From positions 1 through 39,864 of the forward strand of contig JBKECT010000026.1 in NCBI GenBank assembly GCA_047974855.1: a DNA stretch of 39,864 bases, given 5' to 3'. Positions within the stretch are counted from its first letter, which is position 1. The number at the start of each line of letters is the position of its first letter. Made by a program: the position numbers and the translations under genes. The DNA comes from CAYNRG01 sp047974855. GTDB taxonomy: Bacteria > Bacillota_I > Bacilli_A > Erysipelotrichales > Erysipelotrichaceae. This document shows positions 15,385-23,214 of the stretch, piece after piece. Under the pieces are notes generated by a model that worked only from the letters and a program-made list of their open reading frames with translations, did not search any database and was not told the origin of the DNA.

Positions 15385-15828
15385 ATGTTAAAAGATATGG
15401 TAACAGTGAATCTTATTCAATTAAAGGTTGAAGCAATAGATTGGCAGGACGCTGTGCGCAAAGCGGCCCACCCACTTGTGGAAGCAGGAAAAATAAGAGA
15501 AACATATGTGGATGGAATTATTAACGCTGTTCATGAGATGGGGCCATATTTTGTTTTAACAAAGCATGTTGCCTTGGCTCATTCTAGACCAGAGGATGGA
15601 GTAATTGAGGGAGCAATTGGTATCACTACGCTAGCAACTCCAGTAGAGTTTGGTAATGAGGATAATGATCCGGTGAAATACATTTTCACTTTATCGGCAG
15701 TGGACAATAATGCCCATTTATCCGCATTAAGTGACTTAGCTGAGTTGCTGGAAAAGCAAGAGTTCTATGATTTTTTAGACAATGCCACTGATGCTCAAAA
15801 AGTATTTGATTACATTTGTCAACTGTAG
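15385..15828 (+). CDS. PTS EIIA component, mannitol/fructose (EIIA-2) type
   Basis: The 147-aa cytoplasmic phosphocarrier has its two conserved histidines at 61 and 66 (TKHVALAHS); His66 is the likely phosphorylation site by analogy with the GxxxPH motif of this family. It passes phosphate from HPr to the EIIB encoded next. The segment DPVKYIF...HL.ALS.L.EL is shared with the C-terminal domain of the upstream regulator. No strong AGGAGG precedes it, only GAGTTGAGGT. It is the first gene of the five-gene transport and catabolism operon. Confidence 0.9.
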   Translation: MLKDMVTVNLIQLKVEAIDWQDAVRKAAHPLVEAGKIRETYVDGIINAVHEMGPYFVLTKHVALAHSRPEDGVIEGAIGITTLATPVEFGNEDNDPVKYIFTLSAVDNNAHLSALSDLAELLEKQEFYDFLDNATDAQKVFDYICQL

Positions 15829-15839
15829 AAGGAGGAAGT

Positions 15840-16118
15840 ATGTTCAAAGGTTTAGTAGCTTGTAGAGCGGGAATGGGTTCTAGTATGTTGCTCAAAATTA
15901 AGGTGGATCAAGTCATTAGTGAAGAAAAAATGGACTTGGTGGTTGAGCATGGGAATTTGGATTCACTTTTGGGGTTTAATGGAGATGTCGTGATAACTAT
16001 GGAAGATGTAGCACACGAGATTGCAGGCAAGGCACCATATGTGATAGGAATTCGCAATATTATGGACAAAGAAGAAATTAAAAGAAAACTAGAAGAGTTT
16101 TTCAAAACAAAAAATTAA
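15840..16118 (+). CDS. PTS EIIB component, ascorbate/galactitol type
   Basis: The start at 15840 follows GGAGGAAGT; an earlier in-frame ATG at 15816 overlaps the EIIA gene and has no site. The 92-aa protein has the phosphocysteine motif VACRAGMGSS with Cys8, typical of the small EIIB of lactose/galactitol/ascorbate systems. It accepts phosphate from EIIA and transfers it to the sugar during transport by EIIC. The gene order EIIA-EIIB-EIIC with short gaps indicates one complex. Confidence 0.9.
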   Translation: MFKGLVACRAGMGSSMLLKIKVDQVISEEKMDLVVEHGNLDSLLGFNGDVVITMEDVAHEIAGKAPYVIGIRNIMDKEEIKRKLEEFFKTKN

Positions 16119-16137
16119 AAGGAGAAGAGGATAGAAG

Positions 16138-17421
16138 ATGATTGATGCAATTTTAGCACAGACGCGCAATACAGCGCTCATTGTTGGATTAATGGCCTTT
16201 ATTGGTTTATTACTTCAAAGGAAATCAGCAACAGATGTTATTGCGGGTACCGCAAGAACAATTATGGGGTTCATGATTTTCAGTATAGGTTCAAGCTATA
16301 TTGGAACTATTGTGACAAACTTTACAACTTTATTTAATACAGGATTTGGAATTCAAGGGATAACAACACAAGTTGAAGTAGCAACGGCCCTTGCCTTAGA
16401 GACCTATGGAACGGAAGTAGCTTTAGTTATGTTGGTGGGGTTTGCAGCTAACTTATTCTTCGCAAAAGTAACACCGTTTAAAGCGATTTTCTTAACTGGG
16501 CAACATTTCCTATATTTTTCATGCGTACTAGCATTGGTGTTTATCGCGTTTGATTTACCTGCTATTGTAACTATTCTTGCAGGAGGTATTATTCTTGGAT
16601 TTTGTGGAGCGGCGTTACCAACACTATGTCAACCATTTATGAATAAGATAACTGGAGATGATAAGTTGGCAATGGGACATTTTAACTGTATCGGATATAC
16701 AATATCTGGGTATATTGGAAAAATTTTCTCAAAATCAAATGAACGTTCTTCTCAAGATGCAAGTAACATTAAATTACCTAAATTCTTTTCATTGTTTAGA
16801 GATTTCATTTTCTCAATCGCAATTTTCATGGTTATCTTATTCTACATTGCAACAATTGCATGTGTAACTTCAGGAAATCTTGAAACGGTAAAAACGATGT
16901 CTGGAAATGACTTGTGGTTCATCTATCCATTATTACAAGGGTTACAATTTGCAGCTGGTATGAGTGTCTTAATCTATGGGGTTCGCCAATTTATCGCAGA
17001 AATTACAGCAGCATTCGTTGCAATCTCTGAAAAGTATATCCCAGATTCAAAACCAGCAGTTGACTGTCCTGCAGTATTCCCATTTGCACCAACAGCGGTT
17101 GTTATTGGGTTTGTAGGTTCATTCCTTGGAGGATTATTTGGAATGATGATGATGGTTATATTTAAAAGTTCAGTGATTATGATTCCAGCAGCGGGAATTT
17201 GTTTCTTCTCTGGTGGAACGTGTGGAGTATTTGGAAATGCTTATGGTGGATGGAAGGGAGCACTTGCAGGATCTTTCGTTGTAGGGATTGGGCTTGTTGC
17301 ATTGCCACTTCTTCTTTACCCAGCATTTGCACAACTTGGAATTGCTGGAGCAAGCTTCCCAAATATTGACTACAATATCGTCGGAACAGCGCTTTATAAC
17401 ATTTTAAATATTTTTCATTAA
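16138..17421 (+). CDS. PTS EIIC permease, UlaA (ascorbate-type) family
   Basis: The 427-aa polytopic protein resembles UlaA/SgaT, with the signatures GHFNCIGYTISGYIGKIF near residue 180 and IPDSKPAVDCPAVFPFAPTA near residue 302. It forms the membrane channel that carries the substrate as it is phosphorylated by EIIB. The family name reflects L-ascorbate, but no ascorbate catabolic genes (lactonase, decarboxylase, epimerases) follow. Instead an SIS isomerase and a DapA-type aldolase do, so another acidic or keto sugar is more likely. A terminator-like hairpin follows the stop codon. Confidence 0.9.
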   Translation: MIDAILAQTRNTALIVGLMAFIGLLLQRKSATDVIAGTARTIMGFMIFSIGSSYIGTIVTNFTTLFNTGFGIQGITTQVEVATALALETYGTEVALVMLVGFAANLFFAKVTPFKAIFLTGQHFLYFSCVLALVFIAFDLPAIVTILAGGIILGFCGAALPTLCQPFMNKITGDDKLAMGHFNCIGYTISGYIGKIFSKSNERSSQDASNIKLPKFFSLFRDFIFSIAIFMVILFYIATIACVTSGNLETVKTMSGNDLWFIYPLLQGLQFAAGMSVLIYGVRQFIAEITAAFVAISEKYIPDSKPAVDCPAVFPFAPTAVVIGFVGSFLGGLFGMMMMVIFKSSVIMIPAAGICFFSGGTCGVFGNAYGGWKGALAGSFVVGIGLVALPLLLYPAFAQLGIAGASFPNIDYNIVGTALYNILNIFH

Positions 17422-17426
17422 TTGAT

Positions 17427-17458
17427 GAGGACGGAGAATATTCTCTGTCCTTCTTTTT
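17427..17458 (+). terminator. Intra-operon terminator/attenuator between EIIC and the SIS gene
   Basis: AGGACGGAGAA (17428-17438) pairs with TTCTCTGTCCT (17441-17451) with one G-U pair, followed by TCTTTTT. The next gene starts only 18 bases later without a visible new promoter, so this is likely a partial terminator that lowers expression of the last two genes. Confidence 0.8.
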
Positions 17459-17475
17459 AGAAGAAGGAGAAAGTG

Positions 17476-18087
17476 ATGGAGACACTAGATTCATTTTTAA
17501 AAATATCCCAACGGGAAGTTGAAATAGTAATTGAAACATTAGATGTGCAATCACTGAAACAGGCGACAAATCTAATCTTGAATTGTGAGAGACAAGGGGG
17601 ACGTGTGCACGTGACAGGAATTGGTAAGCCAGGGCATGTGGCAGGATACATTGCCTCCTTACTTTCAAGCACAGGAACATCAGCCTATGAGCTACATGGT
17701 ACTGAAGCGGTTCATGGCTCTTGTGGACAAGTGAAAAAAGGAGATGTGGTCATCGCAATATCAAACAGTGGAGAAACAGCTGAATTAAAAGCTACTGTTG
17801 AGGCTCTAAAAAGCAATGAAGCACATGTTATTAGTTGTACTAGATCAAAGTCATCATGGTTAGCTCAACACACAGAAGTCTGTTTAGTAGCGGGAGTAAG
17901 CCAAGAAGGTGGTCCATTGAATAAAGCACCAAGGGCATCTATTCTTGCGGAGATTTTAGTTTTACAAGCACTGAGTGTTTTACTGCAAGATGCAAAACAG
18001 TTAACGGTAGAAGATTATGTAAAGTGGCATCCAGGAGGAAGTCTGGGTGAAGGAATTTTGCAAGAGAAAAAAGGAGAAAGAAAATGA
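17476..18087 (+). CDS. SIS-domain sugar-phosphate isomerase, KpsF/GutQ-like without CBS domains
   Basis: ATG at 17476 is chosen over GTG at 17473 because it gives six bases of spacing from AAGGAG. The 203-aa protein is a single SIS domain: VHVTGIGKPGHVAGYIASLLSS (about 39-60), ISNSGETAELKA (about 96-107) and the diagnostic C-terminal KWHPGGSLG. Full-length arabinose-5-phosphate isomerases (about 320 aa) carry two CBS domains after this point; here they are absent. It probably interconverts an aldose and ketose phosphate of the imported sugar. The end overlaps the aldolase gene by four bases. Confidence 0.85.
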   Translation: METLDSFLKISQREVEIVIETLDVQSLKQATNLILNCERQGGRVHVTGIGKPGHVAGYIASLLSSTGTSAYELHGTEAVHGSCGQVKKGDVVIAISNSGETAELKATVEALKSNEAHVISCTRSKSSWLAQHTEVCLVAGVSQEGGPLNKAPRASILAEILVLQALSVLLQDAKQLTVEDYVKWHPGGSLGEGILQEKKGERK

Positions 18088-18980
18088 AATTTGAAGGAAT
18101 TATAACACCGATTATAACTCCATTTACAGAGGGAGATCAGTCACTAAATTTAGATGCTGCAAAGGTATTGGTTAATCGCTTAATTGAAAGAGGAGTGCAT
18201 GGATTATTTCCACTTGGAACTAATGGAGAATTTCACACTTTGACACAACAAGAGAAGATTGACTTTGCGAAAGTGGTGATTGAAACAACAAATCATCGTG
18301 TACCGGTTTATGTAGGAGTTGGTGGAAATAGCACCAAAGAAGTTATTCAATTAGGGAATATTATGAAAGAGTTAGGAGCAGATGCCATTTCTGTAGTCAC
18401 ACCATACTTTTTAATTCCTAGTGAAAAAGAGATAATCAATCATTACAAAATGATTGCGAGCAGAGTTGATTTACCAATGATTATTTATAATATTCCTAAG
18501 TGCACCGGTGTTAACTTATCTCCTGAAGCTATAAAAGAGCTAGCTCAGCTTCCAAATGTGAAGGCAGTTAAAGATAGCAGTGGGAATATGGACAATTTAA
18601 AAGCTTATATTGATGCAGTTCAGGGGACAGAGGTTAAAGTTTTGGTAGGGTCGGATTCATCAATATTGAAAGCATTACAGATGGGAGCACATGGGTCAGT
18701 TGCAGGAACAAGTAACTGCATCACGAAAGAAATTTTAGGAATCTATGATTGCTTTAAACAAGGGGATATGGAAAGGGCTCAAAAGTTCCAAGAATCCATT
18801 GAAGTCTATCGTAGCGTCACCAAACTGGCATCAGCACCAGCAGCAATGAAGATGAGTGTCACATTGGATGGGGAGGGATGCAATGCAGGACCTGCTCGCT
18901 ATCCGATTGCGCCGCTAGAGAAAGAAGTCATTGATAAGCTTAAAGAAGTAGTGGAATATTATCACCAATTAGTTATTTAA
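18084..18980 (+). CDS. DapA/N-acetylneuraminate-lyase family aldolase
   Basis: The 298-aa TIM-barrel protein has the family motifs GTNGEFHTLT (about 47-56), MIIYNIPKCTGVNLS with the catalytic Tyr, and NVKAVKDSSGNM with the Schiff-base Lys. Members condense or split pyruvate with aldehydes: dihydrodipicolinate synthase, N-acetylneuraminate lyase, 2-keto-3-deoxygluconate aldolase and others. GTNGE instead of GTTGE and the position in a PTS operon argue for a catabolic aldolase rather than lysine synthesis. With EIIABC and the SIS isomerase it suggests import and phosphorylation, isomerisation and cleavage to pyruvate. The exact substrate is unknown, and no dehydratase is present. Confidence 0.88.
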   Translation: MKFEGIITPIITPFTEGDQSLNLDAAKVLVNRLIERGVHGLFPLGTNGEFHTLTQQEKIDFAKVVIETTNHRVPVYVGVGGNSTKEVIQLGNIMKELGADAISVVTPYFLIPSEKEIINHYKMIASRVDLPMIIYNIPKCTGVNLSPEAIKELAQLPNVKAVKDSSGNMDNLKAYIDAVQGTEVKVLVGSDSSILKALQMGAHGSVAGTSNCITKEILGIYDCFKQGDMERAQKFQESIEVYRSVTKLASAPAAMKMSVTLDGEGCNAGPARYPIAPLEKEVIDKLKEVVEYYHQLVI

Positions 18981-19004
18981 AGAATCTTTTTACAGATTCT
19001 TTTT
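18979..19004 (+). terminator. Terminator of the PTS/aldolase operon
   Basis: AAAGAATCT (18979-18987) pairs with AGATTCTTT (18994-19002), followed by TT and an AA break. The stem begins within the stop codon. Confidence 0.88.
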
Positions 19005-19012
19005 AATTTCTA

Positions 19013-19054
19013 TTGCAAAGTAATAAATAAATGCTATAATGATAATAGTTATCA
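19013..19054 (+). promoter_or_regulatory. perR promoter with Fur/PerR-type box
   Basis: TTGCAA (19013-19018), a 16-base spacer and TATAAT (19035-19040) form the promoter. TGATAAT-A-GTTATCA (19040-19054) is a near-perfect 7-1-7 palindrome of the Fur/PerR superfamily, with one mismatched arm position, and overlaps the -10 and start site. This predicts autorepression of perR and the rubrerythrin gene. Confidence 0.8.
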
Positions 19055-19070
19055 ATAAGGAGGTGAGAAG

Positions 19071-19499
19071 ATGATCACTCGAAATACGAAACAGCGTGAA
19101 GAAATACTAAGTGTAATTTGTGGAGCTAATATTCATATGACAGCGGAAGAAGTTCATCAAGAATTGCATCGACAAAACAAGCCAGTAGGAATTGCGACCG
19201 TGTATCGTAACTTGAATCGCTTAGCTGAAGAAAATGCGATTGTTAAAGTTCAAAATGCAGAGGGATGCTATTACGATGGAAACAGTATTCCGCATTATCA
19301 TATGCGCTGTACAAGTTGTGGTCGATTACAAGATGTGCCCATGGACTATCAAGAAGAACTCAATAAAATTGTTCAAGAAAAAATGAAAGTTCAAATCTTT
19401 GGTCATCAACTTACCTTCGACTGTCTGTGTGATGACTGCTTGTCTAAACGAAAAGAAAAGGAGAAAAAAGATGACAAATTTAAAAGGAACAAAAACTGA
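19071..19499 (+). CDS. perR: Peroxide-responsive Fur-family repressor
   Basis: The 142-aa protein has a winged-helix region ending in GIATVYRNLNRL and a structural zinc site (C80, C83, C120, C123). The candidate regulatory metal ligands are H22, D69, H75, H77 and D88. Their spacing matches H37, D85, H91, H93 and D104 of Bacillus PerR, including Asp at the last position, where Fur proteins usually have Glu; this favours PerR over Fur or Zur. It should sense peroxide by metal-catalysed histidine oxidation. The downstream rubrerythrin gene overlaps its 3' end by 29 bases, a classic PerR target. The lysine-rich C-terminal tail is encoded by the region holding the rubrerythrin ribosome binding site. 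Confidence 0.85.
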   Translation: MITRNTKQREEILSVICGANIHMTAEEVHQELHRQNKPVGIATVYRNLNRLAEENAIVKVQNAEGCYYDGNSIPHYHMRCTSCGRLQDVPMDYQEELNKIVQEKMKVQIFGHQLTFDCLCDDCLSKRKEKEKKDDKFKRNKN

Positions 19500-20013
19500 A
19501 CAAAATCTACAAGCTGCATTCGCTGGAGAAAGCCAAGCTAGAAACAAGTATACTTATTTCGCAGGTGTTGCACGTGAAAATGGTATGGAACAAATTGCTG
19601 CAATTTTTGAAGAGACAGCACGTAATGAACAAGAGCATGCACGTCTTTGGTTTCAAGCACTTCATGGAGATGCAATGCCAACTCTTTCTGAAGCTTTGAA
19701 AATGGCTGCTGAGGGTGAGAACTATGAATGGACCGATATGTATGCAGGGTTTGCTGCAACGGCTCGTGAAGAAGGGTTTACACGTATTGCTGCACAAATG
19801 GATATGGTAGCTAAAATTGAAAAAGCTCATGAAGAGCGTTATTTAGCACTACTTAAAAATGTTGATGAAAATACAGTCTTTAGCAAAACAGATGATGTGG
19901 CATGGCAATGTGAAGTTTGTGGATACACTGTGGTTGGGAAAGCAGCCCCAGGTGCTTGCCCACTTTGTGGATATCCAAAATCATTCTTTGAAATTGAAAA
20001 GAAAAATTATTAA
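19471..20013 (+). CDS. rbr: Rubrerythrin
   Basis: The start at 19471 follows AAAGGAGAAAAAAG and gives the normal N-terminus TNLKGTKTEQNL; a longer frame from 19399 is only read-through of the perR region. The 180-aa protein has a ferritin-like diiron domain with GESQARNKYTYFA and ARNEQEHARLW, a second pair of helices with KIEKAHEERY, and a C-terminal rubredoxin domain with CEVCGY and CPLCGY. It reduces hydrogen peroxide to water in anaerobes. It is co-transcribed with perR and should be induced by peroxide. Confidence 0.95.
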   Translation: MTNLKGTKTEQNLQAAFAGESQARNKYTYFAGVARENGMEQIAAIFEETARNEQEHARLWFQALHGDAMPTLSEALKMAAEGENYEWTDMYAGFAATAREEGFTRIAAQMDMVAKIEKAHEERYLALLKNVDENTVFSKTDDVAWQCEVCGYTVVGKAAPGACPLCGYPKSFFEIEKKNY

Positions 20014-20021
20014 TAGAAAAG

Positions 20022-20051
20022 AAAAAGAATGCTTATTAGCATTCTTTTTTT
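20022..20051. terminator. Bidirectional terminator between rbr and the cold-shock gene
   Basis: AAAAAGAATGC (20022-20032) pairs with GCATTCTTTTT (20039-20049). A-rich and T-rich flanks make it functional in both directions, serving the convergent genes. Confidence 0.9.
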
Positions 20052-20067
20052 GTAGTAATTCTTTAAA

Positions 20068-20271
20068 TTAAAGTTTTACAACGTTTGTAGCTTGAGGTCC
20101 GCGATCTCCAGTAGTAACGTCAAAGCTTACAGCTTGACCTTCGTCTAGAGTTTTGAATCCTTCAGATTGTTGGATTGCAGAAAAGTGTACAAAGATATCT
20201 TGTCCAGCATCATCAGTGATGAACCCGTATCCTTTTTCTGCGTTAAACCATTTTACTTTACCTGTACTCAT
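20068..20271 (-). CDS. cspA: Cold-shock protein, CspA family
   Basis: The ATG at 20271 follows GGAGGG and gives the standard N-terminus MSTGKVKWFNAEKGYGFI. The 67-aa single OB-fold protein has RNP1 (KGYGFI) and RNP2 (DIFVHF) and binds single-stranded RNA and DNA as an RNA chaperone. The reading frame extends further upstream to 20367 but without a ribosome binding site. The promoter at 20372-20401 leaves an untranslated leader of about 95 bases, typical of cold-shock mRNAs. Confidence 0.95.
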   Translation of the reverse strand: MSTGKVKWFNAEKGYGFITDDAGQDIFVHFSAIQQSEGFKTLDEGQAVSFDVTTGDRGPQATNVVKL

Positions 20272-20371
20272 TATGTACCCTCCATCATTGTATTGCATTG
20301 CACCTTCCAAAAACAAACCATGATGAGTAATCATAATGGGATAATCTTGTGTGATGCTTAAATACACTCTA

Positions 20372-20401
20372 ATAATAGCACTTTTTAAAAGGTAATGTCA
20401 A
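20372..20401 (-). promoter_or_regulatory. Promoter of the cold-shock gene
   Basis: On the minus strand, consensus TTGACA (20396-20401) is followed by an 18-base spacer and TATTAT (20372-20377), with an extended TGC before the -10. Confidence 0.75.
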
Positions 20402-20421
20402 ACAAATATAAAAAAATATCC

Positions 20422-20450
20422 TTGAAAGGTGCAATTTTTTTTTATATAAT
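20422..20450 (+). promoter_or_regulatory. metG promoter
   Basis: TTGAAA (20422-20427), a 17-base spacer and TATAAT (20445-20450) lie immediately before the T-box leader. Confidence 0.8.
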
Positions 20451-20459
20451 AGGCTTAAC

Positions 20460-20681
20460 GGCTATGAAGAGAAGAGTAACTTATTTTTGAAAATGAAGAG
20501 AGTATGTGATGGGTGAGAGCATACAAGATAAAATAAGCAAAAATGGTCTTGGAGCTTCCTGTTCGAAAATGAGTTTGTAGAAGAGGGCGAACACTTCGCG
20601 TTAAGAAGAAAAAGTGTATGCATACGTGCATAAAATAAGGTGGTACCGCGTGAATAAACGTCCTTTGTTGGGCGTTTTTAT
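20460..20681 (+). ncRNA. T-box leader specific for tRNA-Met
   Basis: The conserved T-box AAGGTGGTACCGCG is at 20637-20650. It is followed by the terminator stem AACGTCC (20657-20663)/GGGCGTT (20670-20676) and a T run. Upstream is a Stem I with the apical GGTGAGAGC segment. The codon ATG at 20543-20545 directly precedes GTCTTGGAG, the usual position of the specifier, and matches the downstream methionyl-tRNA synthetase. Uncharged tRNA-Met should stabilise the antiterminator and switch metG on. Confidence 0.93.
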
Positions 20682-20701
20682 ATTCTAAAGGAGGACATGA
20701 A

Positions 20702-22615
20702 ATGAAAAACCAAGGGAATTATTACATTACAACGGCAATTGCGTATACATCAGCTAAGCCACATATTGGGAATGTGTACGAGATTGTTTTAGCGGATGCG
20801 ATTGCTCGCTATAAAAGACTAGTGGGCTACAATGTTCACTTTCAAACGGGAACGGATGAGCACGGACAAAAAATTGAAGAAAAAGCAAAACAAGCGGGGC
20901 AAGATCCAAAGAAGTTTGTGGATGATGTGGTAGAGGTTATTAAGGGACAGTTCGATATAATGAATGTGTCTTATGATAAGTTTATGCGCACTACTGACCC
21001 ATATCATGAAAAACAAGTTCAAAAAATATTTAAAAAATTACATGACCAAGGAGATATTTATAAGTCGGAGTATGAAGGGTTATATTGTAAAGAGTGTGAA
21101 TCATTTTTTACTGAAGCTCAGCTTGTGGAGGGGAAGTGCCCTGACTGTGGAAGAAGTGTTGAACTGACAAAAGAAGAAGCATACTTTTTTAGAATGAGCA
21201 ACTATGCAGATCGCTTGATGAAACATATTGAAGACAATCCGAAATTTATTCAACCGGAGTCAAGAAAAAATGAAATGATAAATAATTTTATAAAACCAGG
21301 ATTACAAGACTTGTGTGTATCACGAACATCATTTAAATGGGGTATCCCAGTTGATTTCGATTCTAAGCATGTAGTCTATGTTTGGATTGATGCCTTGGTG
21401 AATTACATTACTGGGCTTGGATTTGATGTGGATGGTGATCATGGCGAATTGTTTAAAGCATTTTGGCCTGCGAATGTTCATCTCATTGGGAAAGATATTT
21501 TACGATTTCATACCATTTATTGGCCAATTATTTTGATGGCTTTAGATGTTGAACTACCTAAACAAGTGTTTGGACACCCTTGGCTACTTATAGGTGATGG
21601 CAAGATGAGTAAATCAAAAGGGAATGTGGTGTACGCAGATGATTTGTGTCGCTACTTTGGAGTTGATGCAGTACGATATATCATGTTGCATGAAATGCCA
21701 TTTGCTCAAGATGGAACGGTGACTTATGAACTAATGATTGAAAGAATTAACACAGACTTAGCTAACATCTTAGGAAACTTAGTTAATCGGACAATCACGA
21801 TGAGTAATAAATATTTTGGTGGATTAGTTGAAAATACAAAATGCAATGAGACTCTTGATGAAGAACTAATTCAAGTCGCAAGAAATTGTGTTAGTCAAGT
21901 AGAGCAAAAAATGAACGAGTTAAAAGTGGTGGATGCGATTGATGAAATCATTGCCCTTCTTAGAAGAAGTAATAAATACATTGATGAAACAACACCATGG
22001 GTTTTGGGAAAAGAAGAGTCACAACACCAACGACTAAAAACCGTGTTGTATAATTTATTGGAGAGCATTAGAATTGCAGCAATACTCTTGAAACCATTTA
22101 TACCAGAGGCAGCAGAAAAAATATTACAACAGTTGCAAACGAAAGAAATAGGATATGAAACTATTCATGAGTTTGGTCAATTGGAGTCAAACCACTATGT
22201 CACTTCAACGCCAGAAATTTTATTTGCACGATTAGATGAAGAAGCGGTTATGAAAATAATTGAAGAGGACATTAAAAAAGAAGAAATGATAACACCACAA
22301 ATTGGAATAGAAGATTTTGCGAAAGTGGAATTAATTGTAGGAGAGGTTCTAGCGTGCAAAAGACATCCAAAGGCGGATAAGCTACTTGTTTCAGAAATTA
22401 ATATTGGCTCAAAGGTATGTCAGATTGTATCTGGTATTGCGGAGCATTATTCACCTGAAGAGATGATAGGAAAAAAAGTGATTGTGGTTGCGAATTTAAA
22501 GCCTGCACAACTTCGTGGAGTTGAATCTCAAGGAATGATTTTAGCAGGAGAAGACAATGGTAAAGTAATCGTTGTTGAAATGAGCGATTTAGAAGCTGGC
22601 TCAAAAATAAGATAA
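20702..22615 (+). CDS. metG: Methionyl-tRNA synthetase
   Basis: The 637-aa class I enzyme has the signature SAKPHIGNVYE (residues about 17-27), a zinc knuckle CKECESFF...CPDC (about 126-146), the WIDALVNY methionine-pocket region and KMSKSKG near residue 300. The last 110 residues form a tRNA-binding OB domain (EDFAKVELIVGEVLACKRHP and onward) fused to the core, as in many Bacillota. It charges tRNA-Met. Expression is controlled by the T-box leader; the ATG follows AAAGGAGGACATGAA. Confidence 0.97.
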   Translation: MKNQGNYYITTAIAYTSAKPHIGNVYEIVLADAIARYKRLVGYNVHFQTGTDEHGQKIEEKAKQAGQDPKKFVDDVVEVIKGQFDIMNVSYDKFMRTTDPYHEKQVQKIFKKLHDQGDIYKSEYEGLYCKECESFFTEAQLVEGKCPDCGRSVELTKEEAYFFRMSNYADRLMKHIEDNPKFIQPESRKNEMINNFIKPGLQDLCVSRTSFKWGIPVDFDSKHVVYVWIDALVNYITGLGFDVDGDHGELFKAFWPANVHLIGKDILRFHTIYWPIILMALDVELPKQVFGHPWLLIGDGKMSKSKGNVVYADDLCRYFGVDAVRYIMLHEMPFAQDGTVTYELMIERINTDLANILGNLVNRTITMSNKYFGGLVENTKCNETLDEELIQVARNCVSQVEQKMNELKVVDAIDEIIALLRRSNKYIDETTPWVLGKEESQHQRLKTVLYNLLESIRIAAILLKPFIPEAAEKILQQLQTKEIGYETIHEFGQLESNHYVTSTPEILFARLDEEAVMKIIEEDIKKEEMITPQIGIEDFAKVELIVGEVLACKRHPKADKLLVSEINIGSKVCQIVSGIAEHYSPEEMIGKKVIVVANLKPAQLRGVESQGMILAGEDNGKVIVVEMSDLEAGSKIR

Positions 22616-22632
22616 GGATGCAGTGCTTTTTC

Positions 22633-22661
22633 TTGTGCTTCTAGAGAAAATTAGATATAAT
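22633..22661 (+). promoter_or_regulatory. Promoter of the SRP RNA gene
   Basis: TTGTGC (22633-22638), a 17-base spacer and TATAAT (22656-22661) sit six bases upstream of the predicted RNA 5' end. Confidence 0.65.
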
Positions 22662-22666
22662 AATTA

Positions 22667-22748
22667 TGGTACAACAAACATGCGTTGAATCAGGTCAGGA
22701 CCGGAAGGTAGCATCCTTAAGAGCCTCTGTTTGTGTGTACCTTTTTTT
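22667..22748 (+). ncRNA. ffs: Signal recognition particle RNA, small bacterial type
   Basis: The conserved domain IV core is plain: GTCAGGACCGGAAGGTAGC, with GGAA tetraloop and the asymmetric loops that bind Ffh. GGTACA near the 5' end pairs with TGTACC near the 3' end, and a T run follows, so the RNA is about 75-80 nt and lacks the Alu domain seen in Bacillus subtilis. It lies immediately upstream of tadA. Confidence 0.95.
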
Positions 22749-22761
22749 ATAGGAGAATAGT

Positions 22762-23214
22762 GTGGAAAAATTAATGCAGTTAGCATATGAAGAAGCCTTA
22801 CTTGCAAAAGGGCAAGATGAAGTTCCTGTAGGAGCTGTTTTGGTCTATCAAGGGAAAGTCATTGCAAAGGCGCATAACTTAAGAAATCAAAGTCAAAGTT
22901 CGCTAGCTCATGCTGAAATTTTGGTGATTGAAGAAGGTTGTAAAATACAGGGTTCATGGCGGTTAGAAGATTGTGATTTATATGTTACTTTAGAACCATG
23001 TCCAATGTGTGCTGGAGCGATTATACAAGCACGAATAAAGCGTGTATTTTTTGGAGCCTATGATCCTAAGGGTGGTTGTTTTGGAAGTGTGATGGATTTT
23101 AATCAGATTGCAGGGTTCAATCATTACCCAGAGGTTCATGGAGGTATTTTAGAAAAAGAGTGTGCGACTTTATTGTCTGATTTCTTTCGTGAAAAAAGGC
23201 AACTATCAAAATGA
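22762..23214 (+). CDS. tadA: tRNA-specific adenosine-34 deaminase
   Basis: The 150-aa zinc enzyme starts with GTG at 22762 after AGGAGAATAG. It contains HAEILVIEE (zinc His and catalytic Glu near residues 51-53) and PCPMCAGAI (zinc cysteines near 81-84), the cytidine/deoxycytidylate deaminase signature. EVPVGAVLV and ARIKRVFFGAYDPKGG are typical of TadA, which makes inosine at the wobble position of tRNA-Arg. tadA next to SRP RNA is a common arrangement in Bacillota; dnaX, often also adjacent, is not here. Confidence 0.93.
   Translation: MEKLMQLAYEEALLAKGQDEVPVGAVLVYQGKVIAKAHNLRNQSQSSLAHAEILVIEEGCKIQGSWRLEDCDLYVTLEPCPMCAGAIIQARIKRVFFGAYDPKGGCFGSVMDFNQIAGFNHYPEVHGGILEKECATLLSDFFREKRQLSK

Noticed and set aside
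16658..16867. Alternative small frame inside the EIIC gene
   Set aside because: It is out of frame with a clear membrane protein and has no ribosome binding site of its own.
20569..20571. ATG in AAAATGAG as the T-box specifier
   Set aside because: This triplet lies in the Stem II region; the ATG at 20543-20545 just before GTCTTGGAG is in the usual specifier position.
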